From Victivallales bacterium (GTDB lineage: Bacteria > Verrucomicrobiota > Lentisphaeria > Victivallales > UBA1829), in contig JAEEQO010000088.1 in NCBI GenBank assembly GCA_016285335.1, forward strand, positions 1 through 10,867: a stretch of DNA of 10,867 nt, in the 5' to 3' direction. The notes under the pieces are model-generated. The model searched no databases and had not been told where the DNA came from. It saw only the letters and a program-made list of their open reading frames with translations. A program made the position numbers and the translations under genes. Shown here in pieces: positions 1 through 6,106 of this stretch (positions are counted from its first letter, which is position 1; every line of letters begins with the position of its first letter).

Positions 1-212
1 ACAAGTGGTGATGCAGTAGTGCGCGGCTACGCTCGCGCACACCACAAGTGGTGATGCAGTAGTGCGCGGCTACGCTCGCGCACACAACAAGTGGTGATGC
101 AGTAGTGCACGGCTACGCTCGCGCACACCACAAGTGGTGATGCAGTAGTGCGCGGCTACGCTCGCGCACACCACAAGTGGTGATGCAGTAGTGCGCGGCT
201 ACGCTCACGCAC
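1..212. repeat. 43-bp tandem repeat array, five units, two inverted repeats per unit
   Basis: Five head-to-tail units start at 1, 44, 87, 130 and 173, with no unique spacers. Each unit contains a GTGCGCG / CGCGCAC stem around the 8-nt loop gctacgct. Across each unit junction lies a second inverted repeat, ACCAC-AA-GTGGT. The units differ by very few substitutions: a stem base in unit 3, the last base of unit 2, a stem base in unit 5, and a divergent end of unit 5. This points to recent tandem duplication. The array begins at the window edge and may continue to the left. The absence of spacers excludes a CRISPR array. No ORF is supported here. A diverged copy lies at 781-824. Function is unknown; if transcribed, each unit could fold into two hairpins. 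Confidence 0.9.
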
Positions 213-220
213 GAATTTCC

Positions 221-277
221 GTGCCGTTGCGAAGCAAGGCACTTCTACGTGGAGGGCTTGCCCTCCCCGTTTTTTTT
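221..277 (+). terminator. Hairpin followed by strong intrinsic terminator
   Basis: A first hairpin at 221-242 pairs GTGCC-TTGC with GCAA-GGCAC, with a one-base bulge and a gaa loop. A second hairpin at 251-266 (GGAGGGC, tt, GCCCTCC) is followed after four bases by eight T residues (270-277). That is the layout of a rho-independent terminator for plus-strand transcription entering from the left through the repeat array. The opposite strand has no T-tract, so it acts in one direction. It insulates the receiver gene promoter just downstream. Confidence 0.85.
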
Positions 278-299
278 CCACATTTTTTCCGTTTTGCAC

Positions 300-328
300 T
301 TGCTTTTCTTTCGTTTTTTGGGTATAAT
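300..328 (+). promoter_or_regulatory. Sigma70-type promoter of the receiver gene
   Basis: A perfect -10 box TATAAT lies at 323-328. A poor -35 candidate (TTGCTT, 300-305) sits at a 17-bp spacing. Transcription would start near 335, giving a short leader before the ATG at 364. The -10 is convincing; the -35 matches only three of six consensus bases. Confidence 0.6.
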
Positions 329-363
329 ATTAGGGGTATCATTTCAACTTGGAAAGGCAACCG

Positions 364-780
364 ATGACTGAACCGGACGCACTGCCGAGAGGCACCGAAA
401 CACTGCTGATCGTGGACGACCAGGAAACCGTATGGGATTTCCTGATCGAAGCGTTGCAGAATCTCGGCTACTCCGTCCTGCTCGCCGAAAACGGCGAGGA
501 CGCCGTCTCCATCTACCGCGACAACCCCAGCCAGATCGACCTGGTCCTGCTCGACATGGTCATGCCCCGTCTCGGCGGACACGGCACGTTCTACCAGATT
601 CGCGCCATCGACCCCGAGGCGAAGATCCTGCTCTCCAGCGGATTCGTCCAGGAGGGCGCGGTGCAGGACCTGCTTGACAACGGCGCCGCCGGGTTCATCG
701 CCAAGCCGCACCGTCTGCCGAAACTCACGAAAGCCATCCGCGACGTGCTGGACGGCAAGCCCGTCTCCGGCCAGATCTAA
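364..780 (+). CDS. Stand-alone response regulator receiver (REC) domain protein
   Basis: This 138-residue protein is essentially one CheY-like receiver domain (about residues 12-132) with no output domain. Visible family residues are the acidic pair D18-D19 after the first strand (LLIVDD), the phospho-acceptor D64 in LLDMVMP, the S91/S92 switch position in LLSSGF, and K114 in the AKP motif. The N-terminal GTETLLIVDD wording resembles receiver domains at the end of hybrid histidine kinases, so it may descend from one and take phosphate from a kinase encoded elsewhere. The ATG at 364 is preferred over an in-frame TTG at 349, because GGAAAGG at 351-357 lies six bases upstream of the ATG as a ribosome binding site. 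No kinase or phosphotransferase is nearby. It is transcribed alone between two terminators. Family assignment is firm; the signal and target are unknown. Confidence 0.9.
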   Translation: MTEPDALPRGTETLLIVDDQETVWDFLIEALQNLGYSVLLAENGEDAVSIYRDNPSQIDLVLLDMVMPRLGGHGTFYQIRAIDPEAKILLSSGFVQEGAVQDLLDNGAAGFIAKPHRLPKLTKAIRDVLDGKPVSGQI

Positions 781-824
781 CACTCCAAGGAGTGCTGATA
801 CAGTGCGCGGCTCCGCTCGCGCAC
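781..824. repeat. Diverged copy of the 43-bp unit with a compensated stem
   Basis: Directly after the receiver stop codon, CACTCC-AA-GGAGTG (781-794) is followed by a short linker and by GTGCGCG (803-809), loop gctccgct (810-817) and CGCGCAC (818-824). The order, linker length and second hairpin match the array units at 1-212. The first stem has different bases on both arms but keeps pairing and the AA centre. The loop of the second hairpin differs by one base (a to c). Confidence 0.8.
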
Positions 825-921
825 ATCGCAAGCGATTCTCTTCGAGTCCGAGCGTAACCGGACACTGCCGCAGTGGAGGATTCCCCCCGTGCGCAAGCGA
901 TGCTGAGCGCACTGCCGCAGT
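825..921. repeat. Chain of short inverted repeats
   Basis: Back-to-back inverted repeats continue after the diverged unit: ATCGC-AA-GCGAT (825-836); GTCCG, 8-nt loop agcgtaac, CGGAC (846-863); CACTGCCGCAGTG (863-875); GTGCGC, 12-nt loop, GCGCAC (889-912); and a second exact CACTGCCGCAGTG (910-922). Each copy of CACTGCCGCAGTG continues identically into GAGGATT. The whole 781-1014 gap (234 bp) has no credible ORF. Confidence 0.75.
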
Positions 922-942
922 GGAGGATTTTTCCTCCTTTTT
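922..942 (+). terminator. Intrinsic terminator after the hairpin chain
   Basis: GGAGGA (922-927), a four-T loop, TCCTCC (932-937) and then five T residues (938-942) form a compact rho-independent terminator. It would end receiver transcription after the hairpin chain. A perfect palindrome TTTTCCGGAAAA (939-950) overlaps its tail. Confidence 0.65.
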
Positions 943-953
943 CCGGAAAACGA

Positions 954-982
954 CTGGAAAAAACAGGAAAAAGAGGTACATT
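954..982 (+). promoter_or_regulatory. Possible promoter of the TPR lipoprotein-dnaG operon
   Basis: CTGGAA (954-959) and TACATT (977-982) are 17 bp apart, with a start expected near 989 just before the gene at 1015. Both boxes are weak matches. The 11-mer CTGGAAAAAAC around the -35 also occurs at the same spacing ahead of the LexA-like gene (8653-8663), which gives modest extra support. Confidence 0.35.
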
Positions 983-1014
983 TAAAGGGGTGTAAGAAGA
1001 GGAGATTCCCGACG

Positions 1015-1767
1015 ATGAGATCGATCAAGTTTTTTTGTTTTGCCGCCGTCTGCACGGCGTTTCTGCTGACCGCGTGCGGGCCCGAACCCACGGCCGACGA
1101 ATGGATGCAAAGATCCCTGGCCTCCGCGAAGGAAGCGAAATGGAGCCGCGCGCTCGACCAGGCCGAAAACGCCGTGGCGAAAGCCCCCGGCAGCACGCTT
1201 GCGAACGTCCTGCTCGCCATCGCGCTGGAAAACAACAACCGTCCCGACGAGGCGCTGAACGCGGCGGTCCGCGCGGGCGCCGATTCCTCCAGCTTCATCG
1301 CCCAGTACACGCTCGGACGCCTTTACTGTCGCCAGGGCAAATACGACAGCAGCGTCAAGCCGCTGACCCGCGCGCTGGAGCTGCGCCCCGACGACGCGAA
1401 CACGCTGATCCTGCTCGCGCGCGCCAAGCTGCGCCTGAACACCGAAGACGCGCTCAGCCTCAATCTGCGCTTGCTTTCGCTTCCGCAGTTCGCCCAGTCG
1501 CCGGTCGTCTACAACGAGATCGGCGTGCTGATGGTCCTGAAGGGCGAGCCGAAGAAGGCCCGTTCGTATTTCGACCACGCGCAGAACCTCGACGCGGACA
1601 ATCCGTACCTGAAGCTGAACAACGCCATCCTTCACGACTACCAGCTCGGCGACGTCATGAAGGCGCGCCAGTATTACAACAACTTCCTGCAGCTGTCGTC
1701 CACCCATCCTGAACTCCTCGACGAATACAAGAAAGTTCAGAAGCGCCTGGACGACATCCGCCTCTGA
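1015..1767 (+). CDS. TPR-repeat lipoprotein
   Basis: This 250-residue protein begins with a lipoprotein signal: basic MRSIK, a hydrophobic stretch, and the lipobox LLTAC with the modified cysteine at C21. It is therefore expected to be lipid-anchored in the cell envelope. The rest is helical with tetratricopeptide-like repeats at about 27-60, 61-93, 94-127, 164-197 and 198-232. Recognisable TPR patterns include AQYTLGRLYCRQGKYDSSV and VVYNEIGVLMVLKGEPKKA. TPR lipoproteins usually scaffold protein contacts, some of the PilF/NlpI kind, but nothing here identifies the partner. AGAAGAGGAG at 995-1004 supplies a ribosome binding site 10 bases before the ATG. The stop is 9 bp from dnaG, so the two are probably cotranscribed. 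A functional link to replication is not implied by the sequence. Confidence 0.85.
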   Translation: MRSIKFFCFAAVCTAFLLTACGPEPTADEWMQRSLASAKEAKWSRALDQAENAVAKAPGSTLANVLLAIALENNNRPDEALNAAVRAGADSSSFIAQYTLGRLYCRQGKYDSSVKPLTRALELRPDDANTLILLARAKLRLNTEDALSLNLRLLSLPQFAQSPVVYNEIGVLMVLKGEPKKARSYFDHAQNLDADNPYLKLNNAILHDYQLGDVMKARQYYNNFLQLSSTHPELLDEYKKVQKRLDDIRL

Positions 1768-1776
1768 GCGACGGCC

Positions 1777-3753
1777 ATGCCCCGCTACATCCCGGACGAC
1801 GTGCTGGACCAGATCAGGCTCCGCGCCGATATCATCGACGTCGTGCAGTCCTACGTCCCCACGCTCAAAAAAGCCGGCCTCACCTGGAAAGCCTGCTGCC
1901 CGTTCCACCACGAGAAGACCCCTTCGTTCACCGTCAACCCGGACCGCCAGATCTTCAAGTGCTTCGGCTGCGGCAAGGGCGGCGACGTCTTCAAGTTCGT
2001 CATGGAGCTGGAAAACCTCGACTTCACCTCCGCCGCCGAACACCTCGCCCACAAGTACGGCATCATCATCCCCGAAACGCCCGCGCGGCGCGGCGGCGCC
2101 AGACGCGAGAGCTTCGACGGCGAGATCGAGTACGGCACGCGCGAACGCCTCTGCACCCTGCATGAAAAACTCGCGGCCTTCTACCGCCGCTTCCTGCTCG
2201 AACACCCGGACGGACCCGTCGCGGCCTACTTCCGCACGCGCGGCATCCCGAACGACGTCGCGGACAAGTTCTGCATCGGCGCTTCGCCGGACAGCTGGGA
2301 CGCCGCCATCCAGTTCGCGCACAAGGAGGGGTTCGTCGACAGCGAGCTCCGCGATTCCGGCATCGTTTCCAGCAAGGACGAAAACCAGTCGCACATCTAC
2401 GACCGCTTCCGCAACCGCCTGATGTTCCCGATCTGGAACGAATCCGGGCGCATCGTCGGCTTCAGCGCGCGGTCCGTCGAGGCCGATCCGCAGGGCTGGA
2501 AATACGTGAACACGCCCGATTCCCCGATCTTCCACAAAGGCCGCCTGCTCTACGCGCTGAACTTCGCCCGCACCGCGATCCCGAAGGCCGGGGCCGTGGT
2601 CCTCTGCGAGGGCCAGCTCGATGCCATCGCCATGCACCGCGCGGGCGTGACCCACGCCGTCGCGCCCCAGGGGACCGCGTTCACCGCCGACCAGGCGACA
2701 ATCCTGAAGCGCTATACCTCGACCGCCGTCCTCGCCACCGACAACGACAACGCCGGGCGCGAGGCGGTCTTCAAGGACGCCGCGATCCTGCTGCCGCTCG
2801 GGTTCAACGTGAAGGTCGTGCGCTATCCCGGCGCAAAGGACGCCGACGAGACGCTTTCGAAGTTCGGCGCGGACGCCCTCGCGGGGGCCGTCGAAAGCGC
2901 AACTGACTTCTTCGAGTTCGCGCTCGACAATGCCATGTCGCGCGTCGATCCCTCCACTCCGGCCGGCCGCGCCGCCGCCGCGAATGACGTCATTTACTGG
3001 ATGGTCCAGCTCGAAAACGAGGTCACGCGCGAGTTCTACTACGACTGGCTCGCAAAACAGCTCAACGTGCCGCTGTCGTCCATCGAGAAGGTCGCGGAAC
3101 GCCGCCTCGTCGAGGGCGCTCGCCATTCCGCCGTGAACGTCCGGCGCGACGCCGGAGCCATGCCGCCGCCGAAACCGCGCAACACCGCGCTGGAAAACGC
3201 CGTGTTCGAACTGCTCGTGCTGATCCTGGACGAGGAGAAATACGCCCGGGAAGCCGCCGAGGAACTGCCCGCGGACTCGCTCGGCGATTCCGTCCCCGGC
3301 AGAGCTGCCGAAGCGCTGCTCCAGGGCGCCATGAATGGCGAGTGGGACTCCGCGCCGTCGTCCATCCTGACCTCGCTGGAAATGGAAGGCGCCGACGTTT
3401 CGAAGCTGGTCGAGGCGATGGACCTCGCCGCCGCGCATCGTGCGGAACGCGAAGCGAACAGGGATCCGTCTTCCATGCCCGCGGACAATGAAAATGAACA
3501 GGCTCAGACTCCGGCCCCGCCCTCATGTCCGGCCGCCGATCCCTATTCCTGCGAGAAGTATTTCCGCAACACCTACAATTCGTGCCTGCAGAGGATCCTG
3601 ACCGAGTTCTACAAGGGCGAACGCGCCGCGAAGATCGAACAGGCACGCTCCGTGCAGCCGGACGATCCCGCCTACGCCGCGCTCGTCAAGGAGATCGCCG
3701 GGATCTCAAAACTCCTTCTCGACCTCCCGAAGAAATACAAAGTCGTCATCTGA
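1777..3753 (+). CDS. dnaG: DNA primase DnaG
   Basis: This 658-residue DnaG synthesises RNA primers at the replication fork. The N-terminal CHC2 zinc-binding domain has C41, H44, C62 and C65 in CPFHHEKTPSF and CFGCGKGGD. The catalytic core carries the conserved blocks YDRFRNRLMFPI (about 208-219) and YVNTPDSPIFHKG (about 243-255). The TOPRIM metal site is E278 in EGQLD (most primases have EGYMD), with D322 and D324 in DND (more often DGD). The acidic ligands are thus kept while neighbouring residues vary. The C-terminal helicase-interacting region (about 470-658) is weakly conserved and interrupted by an acidic/proline-rich segment around 556-592, which helps explain a length above E. coli DnaG (581). 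It starts 9 bp after the TPR lipoprotein and lacks a strong ribosome binding site, suggesting translational coupling. rpoD, a common neighbour, is absent. No clear terminator follows; the gene converges on tRNA-Arg. Confidence 0.97.
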   Translation: MPRYIPDDVLDQIRLRADIIDVVQSYVPTLKKAGLTWKACCPFHHEKTPSFTVNPDRQIFKCFGCGKGGDVFKFVMELENLDFTSAAEHLAHKYGIIIPETPARRGGARRESFDGEIEYGTRERLCTLHEKLAAFYRRFLLEHPDGPVAAYFRTRGIPNDVADKFCIGASPDSWDAAIQFAHKEGFVDSELRDSGIVSSKDENQSHIYDRFRNRLMFPIWNESGRIVGFSARSVEADPQGWKYVNTPDSPIFHKGRLLYALNFARTAIPKAGAVVLCEGQLDAIAMHRAGVTHAVAPQGTAFTADQATILKRYTSTAVLATDNDNAGREAVFKDAAILLPLGFNVKVVRYPGAKDADETLSKFGADALAGAVESATDFFEFALDNAMSRVDPSTPAGRAAAANDVIYWMVQLENEVTREFYYDWLAKQLNVPLSSIEKVAERRLVEGARHSAVNVRRDAGAMPPPKPRNTALENAVFELLVLILDEEKYAREAAEELPADSLGDSVPGRAAEALLQGAMNGEWDSAPSSILTSLEMEGADVSKLVEAMDLAAAHRAEREANRDPSSMPADNENEQAQTPAPPSCPAADPYSCEKYFRNTYNSCLQRILTEFYKGERAAKIEQARSVQPDDPAYAALVKEIAGISKLLLDLPKKYKVVI

Positions 3754-3869
3754 CCTCCGTTTTTATCGAAAGGCCAGGCCGGGTTTACCGCAAAGGTTTT
3801 ACGACATCCCCTTTTGCGTTTCCGTCACAAATCCTGACTAAACGGGAGACGGAAGGGACGTTTCGAAGA

Positions 3870-3907
3870 CAAAAAAGAACCGCAGGAGCCTCATAAACTC
3901 TTGCGGT
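3870..3907 (-). terminator. Intrinsic terminator of tRNA-Arg
   Basis: Read on the minus strand, ACCGCAAGAG and CTCCTGCGGT form a 10-bp stem with one mismatch around a 9-nt loop. A T-rich run (complement of the A run at 3871-3876) follows. It starts about 17 bases after the CCA end of the tRNA. The plus-strand side has no T-tract, so it would not terminate dnaG. Confidence 0.8.
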
Positions 3908-3923
3908 CCAGCAAATTCAAAAT

Positions 3924-4000
<77 letters not shown>

Positions 4001-4032
4001 ACGATCAATCGCAAATCAATCTGCGTATTTAT

Positions 4033-4060
4033 ACTATACTCCATTTCTTCAAAAAGTCAA
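4033..4060 (-). promoter_or_regulatory. Promoter of tRNA-Arg
   Basis: On the minus strand, TTGACT (complement of 4055-4060) and TATAGT (complement of 4033-4038) are separated by 16 bp. The start would fall near 4026, about 25 bases before the mature tRNA 5' end. The rest of the 4001-4272 gap between the tRNA and the glycosyltransferase stop shows no credible gene and no clear terminator for the latter. Confidence 0.7.
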
Positions 4061-4272
4061 ATGAGAATCTGAAGAAAAAACGTCTCTTCGCCATTTTTGA
4101 CGATTCCGCGCGGTTTGAAAAGGAAAAAGCACGCACGCAAGCCGCTCTTGGACGTGAGGAACCAGGCAGGGGTACGGTTCGTCAGACAAAGGGATGATGC
4201 GTTTCCCGAATCCACGATTTCGCAGCCCCGGCCGTAGCGCGAAACAGAAAGCGACGACGCGGATGGAAACGT

Positions 4273-5949
4273 TCAGTTCTCTTCCGGCAGGATCAGGCGC
4301 ATGCGGATCGTGACCGGTTTCGGCTTGCCGCGCAGTTTCTGATACCACGCCGGGACGGCGCGGTCGAACTCGTACGTCTGCACCTCGCCGATCCGCTCGT
4401 CCGGGATCGCCGTCTTCTGCACTTCGCCGTCGCGTTTGATCGGAAGCGTCTTCAATTTCTGATTCATCTGCTCCACAACGCCGTGGCGTTCGTCACGATC
4501 GTCCCAGATCATCACGCCGCCGCGCTTGAAGAAATCCGCCGGGTCGACCCACTGGCTCTGGCGGACGTCCGCGGTGAAGAACGCCTCCGGGGCTTCCGGA
4601 GAATAGACCGCCACGCTGCACGCGCCCGACCGGTCCGCGACCACGAACGGAAGCGGCTCCGGCGAAACCGTGTGCCACAGTTCGACCGCTGCCTTCGCCA
4701 CGGCATGGCCCGGATAGTTTTCGTAGTCGCAGCCTTTCTTGCGGTAGCCCTGCGTCTCCAGCGAGCGGATCACGAAGATCAGACCGAACACGAATCCCAT
4801 CAGCAGGATGGCGGTCGTGTAGGCGCGCGCCTTGACGCGCGTGATGCGCGGCGACCACACCATGAAGAGCCAAATGCCCATGAACGGGAAGCACGGCACC
4901 AGCCAGGAATAGTTGATCTTGCCGCCGGTCACCAGCGAGAACAGCAGCGCCGAAGCGAGCGAGCCCCAGCAGCAGGACCACACGAACACTTTGTCGAACG
5001 CGCAGTAATCCGGGCGTTCCTCGCGTTTCCGCCGCCACGGGAAGAACAGCGCGAAGAAGATGACCGCCACGCCGAACACGCCCGCCGCACGGTCAAGCGC
5101 CTTCAGCGGCCGCGTAAAATGGTCCGCCAGCACGACCACTTTTTCCTCGCCCAGCCCGGCGCGTCCTGCCGCGTATTCGAACGGCTTGGACCCGAAGGCG
5201 AACAGCCAGAAGACATTCGGCAGGATCACGAGGATGAACGGGATGAGCGCCAAATAGAACTGCGGCTTGCGGAACATGGAGCGCCCTTCCTTCGTGAACA
5301 GCAGCGGGATGCCTACGCAGAGGTACATCGCCGGGGCAAAATACTTCACCATCAGGGACAGCCCGGCGAAGAAGCCCGCGCCCAGCCAGTACGCCCAGCG
5401 GTTCTTCTCCTCGCCGCGGACGCCGAGGTAGACGAACAGCATGGTGAGCGGCCACACCGCGTGCTCCATGATGTCGTCGCAAAGCTCTGTGGCCTTGATA
5501 CCGTAGAAGTTGATGAGCAGGAGCGTGACGGCAGCCAGGAAGGCAGTCCGGGGCGACAGGATGCGTCTCGCGACCTGGTACACGCTGAAAATGCCGATGA
5601 ACACGCACACCTGGCTTGCCAGGAAGCTGGAGAAAAACGCCTTGCCGCTCAGTTGCCACACCCCGACGCCGAAGAACGCCCCAGCATACGGGTTCTTGTC
5701 GAATCCGAACTGGAAATGACGCCCCCACACGATGTTTTCCAGCACGTCGACAAAGTCGTTCGCCAGCGAAATGCACGGCAGCACGGTCCAGAACACCATC
5801 CAGCAGAGCAGGATGACAAGCAGGATGCGCGTGTAGTTCACGCCGTCCTGACCGGAATCCTTTTCATCATCGAAAAGGTAGTGGCGGAAGAAGTTGACGA
5901 GAGGATTGGAGCGGGGCGTTTCCGGGCCCGCAGACTGGGTGTTATTCAT
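4273..5949 (-). CDS. Polytopic membrane glycosyltransferase, GT39/PMT-ArnT-like (GT-C fold)
   Basis: This 558-residue inner-membrane protein has about 10-11 hydrophobic helices between residues 41 and 396, and a soluble C-terminal part of about 160 residues. After the first helix comes an extracytoplasmic loop with ND (D65), then D68, E71 and KNPY (85-88). This resembles the acidic motif and downstream proline motif that PMT_2/ArnT-like enzymes use to bind a lipid-linked sugar donor. GLSLMVKYFAPAMY (about 196-209) is also typical of this group. Such enzymes transfer a sugar from a polyprenyl-phosphate carrier to lipid A, protein or glycan; the acceptor here is not evident. The ATG at 5949 follows a roughly 90-nt leader with only a weak, distant AGGA. 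The leader contains a CGGCC/GGCCG hairpin (5974-5988). It lies 157 bp downstream of the protease gene on the same strand but has its own promoter. Confidence 0.82.
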   Translation of the reverse strand: MNNTQSAGPETPRSNPLVNFFRHYLFDDEKDSGQDGVNYTRILLVILLCWMVFWTVLPCISLANDFVDVLENIVWGRHFQFGFDKNPYAGAFFGVGVWQLSGKAFFSSFLASQVCVFIGIFSVYQVARRILSPRTAFLAAVTLLLINFYGIKATELCDDIMEHAVWPLTMLFVYLGVRGEEKNRWAYWLGAGFFAGLSLMVKYFAPAMYLCVGIPLLFTKEGRSMFRKPQFYLALIPFILVILPNVFWLFAFGSKPFEYAAGRAGLGEEKVVVLADHFTRPLKALDRAAGVFGVAVIFFALFFPWRRKREERPDYCAFDKVFVWSCCWGSLASALLFSLVTGGKINYSWLVPCFPFMGIWLFMVWSPRITRVKARAYTTAILLMGFVFGLIFVIRSLETQGYRKKGCDYENYPGHAVAKAAVELWHTVSPEPLPFVVADRSGACSVAVYSPEAPEAFFTADVRQSQWVDPADFFKRGGVMIWDDRDERHGVVEQMNQKLKTLPIKRDGEVQKTAIPDERIGEVQTYEFDRAVPAWYQKLRGKPKPVTIRMRLILPEEN

Positions 5950-6045
5950 AAAACAGGGGACATCCTATGTGTGCGGCCGAAATGGCCGACGAGTTGAAAG
6001 CAGAGAAAAAGGTTGCCAGTTACTATCGCAAAAAACAATCTTAAC

Positions 6046-6074
6046 AATATAGCATCAATCCGTAGACAATTCAA
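6046..6074 (-). promoter_or_regulatory. Promoter of the glycosyltransferase gene, with overlapping inverted repeat
   Basis: On the minus strand, TTGAAT (complement of 6069-6074) and TATATT (complement of 6046-6051) are 17 bp apart. An inverted repeat, GACAAT (6065-6070) and ATTGTC (6083-6088), overlaps the -35 and could be an operator. No strong terminator is seen after the upstream protease stop codon, so some read-through is possible. Confidence 0.6.
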
Positions 6075-6106
6075 ACAGGAAGATTGTCATTTGAGTTTTT
6101 GGTCGT

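Noticed and set aside
1..215. CRISPR-like regular repeat
   Set aside because: The 43-bp units abut directly with no unique spacers, and there are no cas genes in view.
982..3438. 818-residue open frame on the minus strand opposite the lipoprotein and dnaG
   Set aside because: It is antisense to two clearly real genes; its composition (Arg/Gly/Val/Asp/Glu repeats) is that expected from the mirror frame of GC-rich coding DNA.
3820..3854. TTCCGTC / GACGGAA inverted repeat after dnaG as its terminator
   Set aside because: The 7-bp arms are 21 nt apart and no T-tract follows, so a terminator call is not supported.
4049..4348. 99-residue minus-strand frame overlapping the end of the glycosyltransferase gene
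   Set aside because: It overlaps the real gene by 76 bp in another frame, has no domain or ribosome site, and runs into the tRNA promoter region.
4483..5997. 504-residue plus-strand frame opposite the glycosyltransferase
   Set aside because: Rich in His, Arg, Glu and Asp with no recognisable domain; the minus-strand membrane protein explains the region.
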